Shown: one piece after another, positions 24,293 to 38,500 of the stretch | Layout of the letters: each line of letters opens with the position of its first letter | Numbering within the stretch: the stretch's first letter is position 1 | Origin: Anarhynchus alexandrinus | Taxonomy: Eukaryota > Chordata > Aves > Charadriiformes > Charadriidae | Direction of reading: 5' to 3' | NCBI GenBank assembly: GCA_008711295.1 | Contig: VUYV01000011.1 | Coordinates: 3,646,364 to 3,710,363 of the forward strand | DNA: 64,000 bases | Notes under the pieces: model-generated | The model's database searches: none | Seen by the model: only the letters and a program-made list of their open reading frames with translations | Told to the model about the DNA's origin: nothing | Made by a program: the position numbers and the translations under genes

Positions 24293-27200
24293 CCCCCCTC
24301 TCTCCTTTTTATTGATGAATCCAGTGGTCAAGAGCTATTCATCCTACATGGTCAGAGACCATTTCCTCAGCAGAAATCCAGATATGCAGTCATCTCTACC
24401 AGCTCTCTAACCTGAGTCCCTGCTATCCACTCTAACTTGCTCAATCTCAACAGCCACAAGAGGCTGTTAGGAGCCTTCCAAGACCCCTGGTATATAAGGA
24501 TCCTTTTTCTTTCAGCGGTGAGCAAGCTTATCCCACATTAAAGAAGAAAATCTAAGCTCCACTGAATTAAAAGAAAGATTTGCTATCAGCTTTGATAGAA
24601 AGAGAATTTAATTTGCTTTCTTAGTCAGGTACTGCTGCTTGTAGAAAATCAGGAAAACAACACTGGAAAAAAAGGCAGCACCAGTGACGCTGAGCTGGTA
24701 AGACTGTCCTGTGTAAACACTTTCTCTCCACCCCCCCCCCCGAAGATTCAAGTCAAATAATTTTTAAGTGTATTTATAAGAAGATCTTAAAAGCAGGGCC
24801 TTTTGAAAAGTGGGCTCTCAAAGTTCTTGCTTCAACCTGTTCAAACCATCATATTTAAACCACATTGCTTAGAAAGCAAATGAGCGGGCTGTTTTTCCCA
24901 CAGTTTTACAGACTGCTATGCAGGAACTCAATAGCATCTAGGAGGTTAAAAACATGTTTTCCATACACTTCTCTGCAACAACAATGAGGGCAGTGCAGAG
25001 CTAACCCAGGGCTGAACAGCAAAACAGTCATATCTGCAAACGTGCACATTCTTGGCTATAGCTGTTTACAGGTTTGTGATTCATAATTAATACCCCCAAT
25101 GAAAACAACTACTCGTGTCTGAAAGCCCTAAAGCCACAACGAACTAATTACTAATAAAAGCTCTACAGTCTCGGTTAAGCTGTGGGAATGTAACCAGGCA
25201 CAGCAAATAGTGCAATGGTGAGCAAAGCTTAAACACTCTGGGTACTTTTTGATAAACCAGTGCAGTTCTGCCTCTTCCCCTTCCTTTCCCCACAAAAACA
25301 GAACACCTTGCTCCCCAACATGACATATAAGAAGGAAGATGAAGAGACAGCCTGAGCAGGACAAACAAAGCACAAGAAAAAACCCCACATCCAGGTTTCT
25401 CACCGGGACATTGGGGAACTTCAGTGAAGCCCTCACCTGCAGCCCACCTCACGGCTGAGCAAGCACCGCCACTACACAGAAGGCACACAGGACGTGCTTC
25501 TCTCTCCGCGATGCATCAGGCAGGACACATGAAGATGTGCTGTGCAGAACATATACTTGATCCAAATGCTGCTTTTTCCAGGAAGAACTGACAAGCTGGT
25601 TTGAGCGCCACAGATTTTTTATTTTTTTTAAAGGACAGTTAAGGTCCATTTTTCAGTGGCAGAGAGGCCATCCTAGTAGTGGCAGACATGCAACAAAGAC
25701 CTCTAGATATATTTTTCTGCAGTTTTCCTTGCACACCTCAAGTTTCTCACAGTACAAGCAGAAAGTACAGTAAGTGTCCTGCAACAAAAACTTGCTCACA
25801 TGGCCTCTTCGGTTTAAAAAAAAAAAAAGTACCAACAGTACTCAAACCAGTAACCAGCTAGAACTTTGTTTAGTTACCCGAGATTTCTCCTTAAGGGATC
25901 TGACAGCATTAGAAACTGCATTTCCCAGGTATGCGGAGCAAGTTTAGCTGCTGTCTGTACACCAGGGAAGTCTACTCTTCTCAGGCTGTGATGGGGACTA
26001 GTCAGCCAACCAGCTCTGTGGCGTGCCTTGTTGGAAGCTCAGCACAAATAACTGGAAAACAATTTGGTTTATAAAGATCAGTATGGATAAGAGTTTCAAT
26101 ACAATGCTTGCAGAGATTAGTATCTGCTGCCGTTATGTTACTGCACAGTCAACCTGCAAAGACAAAATACAACAGCGTCAGGATCATCTCCCTCTTGGAC
26201 CCCCCTTTTAAGCAATTTTGGCACCAAGAGAAGTGAACGGGAGCACACACTCATGTACAGGGATAGCAAAGTATTCTTATCAACCATGAACAGCTGTCAA
26301 TCTCGGGACATGCTTCACTGAGCACACATCCCCGTGGTAGCGCTCTGCTTAATGGAGTTACCAATTAGCAGTTATGTTAGCAGAGCTGTTCCAGCCCATC
26401 ATGAGATGATTATTACTGCTAGATCATACCAACAGCAATTGTGTCAATTAACGATGAGGCTGACTAGAGGTATTTTGTTCTGAAATTTGGAATTACAAGG
26501 TCAGGACAATGCTCTGTTAGTACCAAATCTCGGAGGTCATCTTTATTTCCCTGCTGACTTGTGTATGACCATTGCCAAGCTGGAAAGCAACAGTGCTCCT
26601 GAGGGGTCAGATTTGTACTTCAGTGCTGCTGCTGCACGTTTGGTGGGTGAAGAAAAGGAGTCAGGAAACAACGACAACCATAACTCAGCAAAATTCAAAT
26701 GATTCACAAGAACAAGCTGCTGTGTTTGGACACGCAACAGGGACAACAAACCAGATGCAAGTAGTGAATATTCATGGAGCTATTTCTGTTTAAAAACAGG
26801 TCCTTAAGCACAAGGTAGGTCGAGTGACTTTGATGGAAGAATAACTATTTCTGACATTTAAGAAGTTAATCTTGTCCACTGGAACATTAGGATTTCTAAC
26901 CACTGCTTTACAAAGAAGAGCTGCTTTAAGTGTTCCGGAACATGTACATGTAAGTGTGTTTTGTGAATTGGGCTATCAAAATGGCATAAGCTTGGACAAT
27001 CATGACAGAAGTTGTCACCACAGCAATGTCAGTTATGACTAAGAGGCCTCCTAACACAACAGGCTATGACTATCACCAGATCTAATCCTCTATTAGAGGA
27101 GGAATTTGTGGGAATGGAAGGAAAAGAGCAGGTGGAACCTCGTGCCTAAGACATGGCATTGCTGCATTCCCTTCCGAGTAAGGCTTAACATTTAAATATT

Positions 27201-30200
27201 CACACAAGCCTGTTGCTCAGTGAAAAAGAACTGTTGTTTTTACTTCTCAGGAGCATGAGAATCTCATGAGCATGAAATTAACAACCTCTTTTCAGCAAAT
27301 GAGGATGTCCGCAGCAGAAGGCAACAGAGCATTTTGACCCAGCTCCCATAACAATTGCATTTAGAACCCACATGTTGGAAGTGAAGCCAGCCCAGAAGCA
27401 TCAGGGTGAAGATTCATCACCTCCTTTCTCTTGTGCACAGTCTTAAAATAAGATCAGTATTGATTCTGCCTTCAAGTCAGACAAAAATTCAGACTATCTC
27501 CAGGCTTCTAAGCAAGGGAGGCCAAAACAGTCAGTCCCCTAGCTGCTAGAAATACAACTACTTTGCTACAGGACAGGCTTCTGTCACAGCAGATTTTCAG
27601 CCCTGTTGGAAAAGAAGGTGAGGAGATTTGCTGTACTTGTGCCCAGAAAGGCATGAAATAGGCCTTCTTATTTGATGTGGGCTATCAAAGCAGGGTTAAT
27701 TTGCAAGTTGCCCCAACAGAATATGACTGTGATCATGACCCCAGCCCAGTCCTGAACACGAGCACATGTGCATGACTGACGTAACTCCCTCCAAGTGGTC
27801 TGAAAGAGCAGAAAACTGGAAGCAGAGAAAAACTTTCCCTATTCCAAAGGGCTGCAAATAGATGCAAGTCTTAGTAAGTTCTTCAGCACTTTTCCCCTCC
27901 TCAGTACTGACCTTCCCATTGAAGCACCAGAGCAATTTGGAAGAACTGCTGGAGACAAGCTGTTAAATCATTTGTAGAATGTCCTAACAAGGGAAGTACG
28001 CACACTTTCACCCTCCCCCACCTTCCCAGTCAATACAAGTTTGCAGGCAGCATTTCACTGTGCCAACAGCAAAGACACAAAGGCATCTTACAGGACAAAG
28101 AGAAGGAATAAATAGTTAAAGAGGGTCAGTTTTCCCTGCTTATCTCTTATCAATAGCCGATCTGTAAGTTAAGGAGATGCATCCTTAACCTGCAGAGTTG
28201 ACTGCCAGACCTTTTCCATTCTGAACTGTAGTGTAATTATTACATGAACTCATTGCTTAACAACATAGATACTATGCAGAAGTCATCACTTAAGACTGTT
28301 TTGCTTTTTAGTGACCTTGCAGTCACTTCTTGCTCTGCTTGCAGGAAATCACATGAAGTAGATGATCAATAGTCTGACAAATTGGTGGCATTGCTATGGA
28401 TTTGATACTGTGCCTGTATAACACAATGCAGATAAGACAAATCAACAAAAAATCCCTCATTATTCTTAAGGACATTCAATCCCAGTCAGAGTTTATTTTT
28501 TCCTCAGCTTAGCTTCACTTGTCAACATATTTTATAATAGAAATAGTAAGTGGTTGATGAGCTACTTAAAGGCTGCCTATGAAGTTTGGTGTATTTGGCA
28601 ACAAAAAAAGTTTGGACACTGCTTGGCAGAGGCCTGTTCTTGAACGACACCCACCAAAAATTAAGATGTAAATTGCATGCTGTACTTCATTCCCAGAAAA
28701 AAAGAAAAAATGAGTTTCTTTGTATTATTTTTAGAATGAAAAGGGAGTTGAGTGACTACAAAACCTGGAGCAGAAAGATACTTCAGACACCTTTAGTTGA
28801 AGATGAAGAAGTCTGGAGAGCAAGAGCACTTTCTTCATGCCTATGGGAGGTCTGACTAGCTGTGCAAGTCTGGGGGCAGGATTGACCTCCATCATTTCCA
28901 TGGATGGGCTGATTATTTGCATGTGCAACTCCATGAAAACTCTTGAGCATATGATGGTCCCCTCCCATCCTGCCCCAAATTCAGTGCGTGCCTTCACCAC
29001 CGAATCAATCCATGCAGTTTACAGCACAGAAGCTGTATATTTTTATAGCAATTTTCCAGCCCCCTAATAAGCAGATGTCTTCCAAGTAGCCCCCAAGTTC
29101 CTGCAACTTGCTTTTGGGGTTTTTTTGTCCCCTCAATATTCCATCCTGTACCCAGGATTAAAGGTGAATTTAAACCTGCAATATTTATTAACAGTTCTAA
29201 TTAGGCTTACCTAGGACATTGGCAAAGCTCCAAGATAAGCAATTGGATTCAAACTCTAAATTGCTGTTTTAAGTGGAATATATTTGTGTTTATTTATAGC
29301 CACTATATCAATTTTATCTGATTATTAACAGAAATCATGTCTGAGTCATCTCTGTGGAACTCAGAGTCAGCATCTATGTTATCAGCTTTGAACTTGCAAA
29401 ATAAGAACAGTTGAATCAGTAGGGTCAGTACTTGCAAAGCAGATTGCCAAAATGCTTGCTTTCTAGCACGGTAACAATTTGATAGGTGTGCTTCTTCCTA
29501 CCTTTAGCCAAGGCACCTACAATGTTACACCATTCTATAGCCAACAAAGATTTTCTAGCAATGACTAGGCAGAGAATGGTTGCCCAAAGGAACAGGATTC
29601 CAAGTATTTGCCATTACGGAGGGGCAAGCACATGTTTCCACATCAGCAGCTTTTCACTCAACTTCAAAGTAATTTCTAAACACTTCTCACACACATCAAT
29701 TGCTGCGAAAGAGGCAAACTGTACACTAAGCCTTCACTTTGCCACTCAGTTGCTTAAGTCATATCAGAAACTACTTGCACTGTACAGGATGCAAACAGGC
29801 AAAATGCACTTTCACCCTCACTTAGACCCTGCAGAGGTCAGTTTCTAAGGAAGCAGTGTTAACTGGTATCATTATCACATAATTATACACAGAACACAAT
29901 AATCTGAAGCTCTGGAAAAAATCCAAATACCAAGAGACAATCTTGCAAATGGGAAAAAACCAAAAGGAGATCCCCCTCGCAGCAACAGATGCTGCAGTAC
30001 CATGGCCATTCCAATGGACTGCTGCATGTAGTTTAAATAAAACAGGCTTGTCTTGATGCCAGTTTTTGACACCTCTGCCAACCAAAACCCTGAGGCTTGA
30101 CCTCCTACCATTTTGACCAGACTCACAAGCTGGGGGGATGAGGGATCACGTCAGAGCTGTGCAGGGACTGCTACTGGGAAAGGGACAGTTGAGTGCTGAT

Positions 30201-33200
30201 GGCTCAGAGGAAAAGATAAAATGGTTATCCCTGACAACAGGCTTTAAACTAACTTCCACCTTCTCTACATGCACAACTTGCTTGATCCATTTCCAAATAA
30301 GACTCATTCCAATACAGGACAGGAGAAGCACACTCCACAGGGTAATTTCAGCTAAGCATCCCTAGATGGCCAGCTAGCCAAGTAAACCAAGGAATACAAT
30401 AACATCTAACAGAAGCAGCTTTCAACAGAGCTTAAGAGGAATGAATTTTAGAGCACACCTGTTCAAAATAGAAAAGAGGAAGCGGTTCAATGAGAGGTCT
30501 AGTTTATGCACCTCTCAATTTCAGGTACACCAGTACCACGGCAAAGGCGGCAGGCAGTCTCAGGGCAGAAGAGTTACTCAACACTAGCCTGTGGGGATCA
30601 CCGAAGAGAAGAACGAAGCCAGGCAAGGCCAGAGCTGCTTAGATCTCTTCATAGCAAAGAGGAAAGGTGTGTCAACACAACCTGACAACTACAGAGACAG
30701 CTGACAAGAACAAACAATACAAGAATGGACACCGGATCTCCACAGACAGCCAGGAGAAGATAGTTACATTTAGACGAACAGGCTCCAGACTACACCCAGG
30801 TCAGTGCTATCTGGCAGGAGCTAAGGAGGGTTCAGACATCAAGATAATCTCACCACTGCCTTAAAAGGAATGGAATTAATGACCACCAGCATGAAGACCA
30901 TAGCTTTGTGAAAGGTCAAACACATGCTTCCTGCATGGACCCTGCCCTCTAAGTGACATCAACAGCACCAAATGAAACTTCCCACTACTCTTTCTCCACT
31001 GTAACAAGCCCCAGTTCCCACGGGGTTCTCAACTCAATGACTCAAAATGATACATGAGATGACATCTCCCATCTACCCTGGAAGGTCAGCTAAACTTATG
31101 CTAGCCACCAACATGAAATAAGAAGAGGACACTCTCCTCACAGTGTTGCTACTTGGCCCACTAACCTTAGAAGGATTTACTTCCTTCTCAGCAACATGAG
31201 ATGGAACCATTGGTCTACAGTTTCTCTAATCCTTGATAGTCCTCTGCACTACTGAGACCACACAGATAAAATAACAGCACAGACTAAAATAAAGGAGAGG
31301 AAAAGGCAGCTTTTCTCATGTCACCTTAAATCACATTGCTCTTCTATACTACCCCAAGAAAAGTTTTATTCGGGTTTTGTGCTTAATTTTCCTGCCACAT
31401 TACAGTAACCATCTGAACTCACTGCAGTTGCTGAATCTGCAGGCTCAGAGCTGTGAATGTGTCCATCTGAAGGACATCCTTGACCTCCAGGACTGTTTGC
31501 CACAGCACAGCATCTTCTGCATTGTGGTTTTGGGTGCTTACTGGATATGTGCCTATTCAGAAAAATGTTTTGCTTACCCAGCAAAGCACCTTTATGAAAG
31601 TACCTTGAAGGACAACAAATGAGTTGGATTTCTGCCTGAACCAGCAAGCGCTTCTGCAGGCTATAGCTCCCGCAGACTATGTCACTGCGCTGAGAGGAGC
31701 GACGGAATGCAGATGCAGATGTCTGTGAGCACCAGGTACCACACTGGACACTGGCAGCCCTTAGAAAGGATAGCTTGAGTGGCCATTAAAAGTAAACAAA
31801 AGTCCAATGCATGCTTTTCAAAGTATCATCACAGATAAATAGCAAAGGTGGAGATATTGTGCCAGTTTCTGTGCTCCCTTCTTATCTAGTGTTTGAATGA
31901 AGCAGGGAAGTGAATTAGATGAGGATCTTACTCCAAGAGCCTCTTAATGCTGCTTAAAAAAATTAGAGGAAACATAAGCAGAGACACCTTCAGACATCTT
32001 GAAGAACCCCCGTCCGACTCTAACTCTTCTAATAGGAATTACCCAACTGGACTGATTAAACTCAACTTTTGACAGGGTTTAGCAGGATTGTGAGAGACAG
32101 TGCATTAGAGCTCCTAAGTTAAATGCTGTGTTCAATTTGGCATTACACGCCACAACAGCCTTTCTGGACATTTAAACTTTGTAGAAAAGAACAGCCCAGC
32201 ATGCATAAACCTTCCTTACGTATTTTCATTGACTTTCTTAAAACCATGATATTTGTGGTCTGCTAAGTCACAGCAAGCCACAAACACAACCACTCCTTTG
32301 GCAGCTGCATGGAACTTTGCACAACTGGACATCCAGCTCCCTCAAAAGAGATCTGAACACATTAAAACTCTTTTCCCATTTGACAATCCATGTGTCACCT
32401 GGCAGGTGAAGGTCACACAGTCCCACTGAAGCGAGCATTGTGCAAGGGTGGATCAAGAGCTGCTGAGTGTTGTGCAGGTAGCACGCTACAGCAACACAGA
32501 TGAATATTTGCTTCTACTCTGGTCAAGAAGCCGCAGCAAGACCACCATTGCTCAGAGTAATGGTTTTGTTGTTGGGAGACTATCCTCAGTTTAAAGAAAC
32601 CAGATAACTCCTGGCTTTGCTTTTATATTTTTCGTAGACACAGAGAATTTAAAGTCAGAAATTGCTATAAAGTACCCTAGGCACCAGAACTGGAAGAAGC
32701 ACTATGTTGAGAGTATCTCTGTGAAGGAACTGAAATAGAACCAACACATAACCCATGCAAGTATCAAGTCTAGTTATTTATCTTTAAAACCCACATTTTC
32801 AGTAGCTGCACCCATTCTCTAGCCTGTAAAAACAGACAGGTTCCCCAGGATAACAGGTTCTGTCTATTTTAGATAATGGCTTTATCAAACCAGATTGTGT
32901 CTGCATCCTCATAGGATATCCCCTGATCTCTCACAATCTCCCTTCTCCAGAAGAATTCTGACATTTAGTAGTAAAAAGCATGCTTCCTGATTGGTTGAAC
33001 TCAGAAGTCCAGAGGCCGAACTCCGGTAAACACCTGAAGAAACAGAAAAATGCATCTGCAGACCAGAGAGACTGCAGGAAGGGAATTCAGCTCACAAAGT
33101 CAGTGGCATCAATGGGGATGCAGAAGGCAATGTCACACTTCTGCCTCATTCCACTGCAAATTCTTTTTATCAACTAAATCCAGAGTGGAAGGATAGAAGA

Positions 33201-35481
33201 CAGACAGTGAGAGAGAAGTCAGAGCTGAAAGGGGATGCAGCAGAGCAACATCATGCCATATCGGACTACCAAAGCCCAAGTTTCCTTTATCATCCAGATA
33301 GACTGTCTACCTTCCCCTCCTATGTGGCTATGAAGGGATGGAAAACATTGAATGCATCACTGTAATTAGAGAGCACAAGGGAGTTAACTCCACCATGACT
33401 GGTCTGTGGAGACACACAAGGTAGACCTTCAACACAAAGACTGGCTGCTCTACTTAGAAAAAGCACACCAGTAGAGAAAGACACATACTCAATTCCTTCC
33501 TTACACACCAGAAAGGCTCAGTGCAAGTCTTATCAACGTGGCTCAATAAGACACAAACCAAACCAACTGCATTAATGTATTAATCTCCTCCCCCACTCTC
33601 AGGATTCAAAATTATTTTGATTTAGGAAAAGTCATTTGTAACAAATTGTAGAAGTCACTTAGAACCTCCAAGGCTCTAAGCACACAGTTACAACACCAGC
33701 CATTTGGAGGATTAAGGCATGCAAATACATAAAGTATGAACTCTCAAATCCCTGCAAGAGTCTCTGCAAGCAACCAGAAGCACAGCATCTAAATAATTTG
33801 TATAAATCCTCCATCGCTGTGTGAACAAACCCAGCTATCTTAGTTTCAGCTGTGTGCTCTACTTGGCTATGCAGCAGGAGTGTTTCTATATTCAGGATGC
33901 CTGAATTATGAAGAAGAATCAATCAGCCTTGAACCAAAGTCTGTTTCTTTCATCAGTTTCTAATTAATGACTACAGATAAAGCAGATGGAGAGCAGCTTT
34001 TATCTTCATGTGGTGTTGGTCCCCCTCTGGTGAAGGCAACATTAAAAAATTACTTTGATAAGCTAACTGAACAGACAGGGTACTGGGAGTCACACTAGGA
34101 TCTCTTTCCACCAGGGGTCTTCCAACTGGATTAGAAGGACCAAGCCCCACCAAAGCAGGCGAGAACATCATCAGCCTAACAGACAATACACACATGCATG
34201 CATTGTCTTCTGCTCATGGACTAATAAGTCCACAGCACATTTCAGCAGTTATGCTGGCTTCAGATGTCTCAAAACAAAATTTGGCAATAACCTGGGAAAG
34301 TGGAAGCTCTTCTAGATAGGCTTTATGTTGATCCAAGTCACTTAACTGATGTCTCAAGTTTTCAATTTAGTGGAGGTAGCAGAGCTTGTCCTTTGCTGCA
34401 CCACTGGCTGTTGGTCTTTTGACCACAAAGGGATTACTAAATAGATGTCACATTCTTTAACATCTTTCCATCTCATGTTTAGGCGTGTTTTCATTTTCAT
34501 CTGAAAAGAGTCTATATGAAACCTGATGCACCAAGAAAAACAGGTGATGCTTACTCCCTTCCCTCAGTCTAGGAAGAAAGTTGTGTGACTATGAGCTGAA
34601 ATGCTCTTGCTTAACACACTTAGCAAGTCTACCATCTAAAGACCAACGAGGCAGTCTTCAAGGTAAGGATTCTTTCTAAGACAATTCAAATTCTGACTCC
34701 TGCATGAGTCACTTTGCCCCTTTCCTGTAGGTGTGATTGTATTACAATATACAGCATCATTATAAACACACCAGATTCTAGACCTAGAGTCCAGTTGGTT
34801 TTAACCTCTTTGTTAAGCATTTGAAATTCAGCTTCATCTGAAAATCAGCAACATCCTGCAGCCTACCAGGTCCAGAGAGCCAGCACGGGCTAAACGTAGC
34901 TTAACCACAAGTCTTTTCTCCTTGCATCTCACTAGCGGGTCTGTCTTTAGTTGGAGACCTGGTTACAAACGTACATCAAAGCCAAGAGTGATTGTTTGAC
35001 ACATCAGAAAAGAAGCGTTTGTCCATCATTTCCTATACACCATTTTCAGTTTCATAAACCATCCTCTGTGTTGTGCAAAACATCTTCTAGAGGAATCCAA
35101 GACAATCCCTTAAATGTATTACTTTAAGGTACCAACATCTGTGACACACTTTGTTGCAATTTCATTATGACAAATGGGACATCTGCAGGCATAAACAGTG
35201 GCATTCTGGGCATCTACAGAAGTTACTGCTAATTAGGAGCTTTTATGAGTAGCCATGTGACAGTTATTCAAACTGTCTGCTTTTAGCTCCTACTTTCTCA
35301 TAACCCAAAGTTTTATGCAATAATATTCTTGATCATTCTTTTTTGAGAACTTCAGGACATTTCTGTAACATTGTGCTGCAGCCAAACTGTTGTCCACCAC
35401 AGGTAAAGCAAAAAGTTGTTTGTGAGGAGGATTTCTTATTTTATCTTTTTTAAACAGCAGTAGCAAGGCTATTTTGGGAAG
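24293..35481. other. Intron, no gene seen
   Basis: Apart from a poly(C) run and short A runs, no repeat family recognised. The stretch 29150-29340 is AT-rich with many homeodomain-type cores and could be a conserved non-coding element. Open frames are short. Confidence 0.6.
24731..24741 (+). repeat. Poly(C) run, 11 bases
   Basis: Eleven consecutive C preceded by a CT-rich stretch (TTTCTCTCCA). Likely length-variable. Confidence 0.8.
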
Positions 35482-35536
35482 AAAAAAAAAAACCCAACCA
35501 AAACAAAAACACAACACCCAAAAAACCAAACAACCA
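35482..35536 (+). repeat. A/C-only low-complexity tract (55 nt)
   Basis: Fifty-five consecutive A/C bases, opening with eleven A and then CCCAACC and CAAAAAC units. Confidence 0.9.
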
Positions 35537-38500
35537 GAGTTACACAGGCAGGTAGCTGTACCACTGGCCAAGTGAGTTTCTCAGATTTCAAGTAAGTCCC
35601 TTCTCGTACTGTGGCTCATATTTTTCAGATTCTATCCCAGTTGTTCAAACGGACCCCTCGCAGAGAGGCACTCTTCCAAGTACTAAGCACTCAACACTTC
35701 CTGAAAACCTGGTACCTCTACCGGTATGTTGGACTACCCAAGACAACCAAAAAGCATCACTTGTCAAAACCCTGGTCTCCATAGTCCCACACATTCACAA
35801 TGCTCCGTACGTTTCCTTGTTTCTTAAATGTGCACCGATTGGTCCCATACTTGTATTAACTCTCTTTACAATTCACAGTGACTCTTGTTAGATTGCATTA
35901 CTCCTTCTCCAACACAAAACTTGACAGATTAAAATGATTTGTACCTCATTTCCCTCTCCTTGAGGGACAGTATGTCTGCCAGTTCACCGCAACAGTTTTA
36001 ATAATTCATCTAACAGTATAATGCTGTATTGTTAGTGTTAGCAAACAAGAGAAAGACTTGTTTTCCAGAAGAGTTCCTTTATGAACAGAACATACATAGC
36101 TGAGCCAAATGTTCTCCACAAGCACCTTAAATCTTTTAAGACAGCCACATTTCTTATTTGCTTGCCAAATTCAAAAAAGTGTCTGGGATGACAGGAAAAA
36201 GAAAAAACCCACTAGAAATCTTTTAGTGAAGCAGTAAACTCACAATGTATTTTTAGGATGCCTGAAATCCTATGCTAAGGCTTCCAAAGGCAAAATTATT
36301 TAAGCCATTAGTGCAGGAAGAGGGGGGAAAAAAAAAAAACAACCACTAACCTCAGTGCACAATTTGTCTAACCCTGAACCTTCGTAGTACAGGGTACTGA
36401 CAACTTTGGCATGTTATCTCCCAAGAGGAAAAGCAATGGGAGGAAAATTGATTTGCTCTGTCATGCACGACGAAGCAACTGCTCATCTCAGGCAGTCACA
36501 TTTTATTATCCTCTATCAAAGTGTAACACTGCATTTTCAGCATGAAGAAAACCTTTAAAGAAACGGGAAATTTAAGTCTTTGGTAGTTATATGTTTAAAT
36601 GTTCAATTTAAACCACAAAAAGACAATATAGAAGGCAAGTAAAGTATTTTGGAAATTGAAAAGCATCTCCTCTCTGATGTAAGGCAGATTAAAGTAATGT
36701 TCCAGGGTCAGACTATGCTGTCTAACAGTGTATGCATTTGAAGAGGACAAAGTAAGGACAATCCAGTCCTCAGAGGGAATTCTCTTCTGTGGCTATGTAC
36801 AAGACCAGGACCTGGGCTAACACCCACAGAAACATCTTGGTAGCAAACCCACTTTAGTATGCACTACTCCCTTCAAAGTCCATGGGAATCAGGTACCTAA
36901 AGATTCTGTGTATTTGGAGCCAGGTAACATTTCAGAGAGCTTCGTCCCTCCCCATCTTTACTCCTTCTCTGGCAGGGTATCTGTTGTTTATACTTTTTAC
37001 ACTAATATAAATGCTTTACCATAGGCAGCAGACAGGTTTCACAGGCACCCCCCTAAGTAATACAGAGATGCAGCTGAGTAAGATCCAGCAAAGTATAATT
37101 CAGCGTATAATGTTAGCCATGAGCATAGCAGGGGTAACATCAGGTATCACCTCTCACATGAGGAAGAGATCAGGGAACTGTCTCACGCCTTCCAAACATG
37201 CAGTATGCACAAAGAAAGTTCCAGTATCAGACACACAAGATTAAGTCCATTGAGACCTTAAAGGTGACCAAGCCTTAAGTTACAGGTTTTCTCTCATAAT
37301 GTTATGGAGGATGCAGACAATTGAGTTTACACTGCAAGGAAAGGACATCCCCATCCCACCCCTCCCAGGGCTCGACCCTCAGAACACGCTCTGGCCACGC
37401 TGGGAAGAGCCTGGGCTGCACCCTCATCTTTCACACACCCAGGATTCCTCCTAGAAAAGTCAAACCCTGCAATAAAATTTGGTGGCGGGATGACTGGGAG
37501 CCCCACACTGCAAGGTGTTCACAAGTCAAAAAGCTTTTGCAATGATCCCAGGTTTTATGCAAGTCTAGGTAATTTACCAGAAGTTAACCAATTGTGTGAG
37601 AAATAATTCTTCTTAAAGTGAAGACTTCTACAGATGCCACCTTCATGAGCCTAAAGGATTCCTGACTGTTTGCCGAAGTCAATTGTGGAATAATACAGAT
37701 TTTTTAATATCTGGTTAACTTAATTTTCCAAGCTATTTGCCTGTTGAAAGAAGAATAGCATTCTTCCATGAACAGCTACTTTGAGAGACAGGATTTCTTT
37801 GCACAGCTTTTAGAATTCACCTATTCAATGTGAAGTTTGTCCAAAGCAGACGGAGGAGATAAAAAAAAAAATCAAAAGATTGACTTTCTCCTTTGACTTA
37901 AGCAAGGCTAAAGACAAGTTTTTGCATTCTATTTGGCTGTTTAACTTGTTGAAAGGCTGTGCTGACCTCCCACATTAAAATATATGCATCTTCTTGGCAT
38001 CTAAAAAAGCAAAGTTCTTAAGGACTGTTTAAGTGCAACTTCTCTATTCACCTATAAAAGGACTTTTCACTACACACAACTCTCCTCTGCCTGTCCTGAG
38101 TTTCCAAGTATAATTCACTCTGAAGAAAACACAAACAATGTTAGTATGGCAGATGCTATGTGGCTGAAGGCAAGAGGGAAACCATTTGCGATTGAGGCAG
38201 AAAAACCAAGTAAATTTTCTGAGAAAGTTGTTGGCTACTGATAAGTACATTAAAAGAGATTTAGTTTTTCAAGTACCGTGGAGGTTCAAGTCTAAAAATC
38301 AGTAGAATGGGAATATGCTAAAGAAAGTACTGAACTTTTTTTTTCCTCCAAATAGGACCTTAAAAATTTTTCTTAAGAAATAAGCTTACTGAAGACTTCC
38401 TGGCTTAGTCACCTGGAAAGGAGAACTGGTTCCCACTTTGAAAGGTCTCTATTTCTCATATTCCTCATCTTGCTTCCAAATGGGAACAGACTACACTGTT

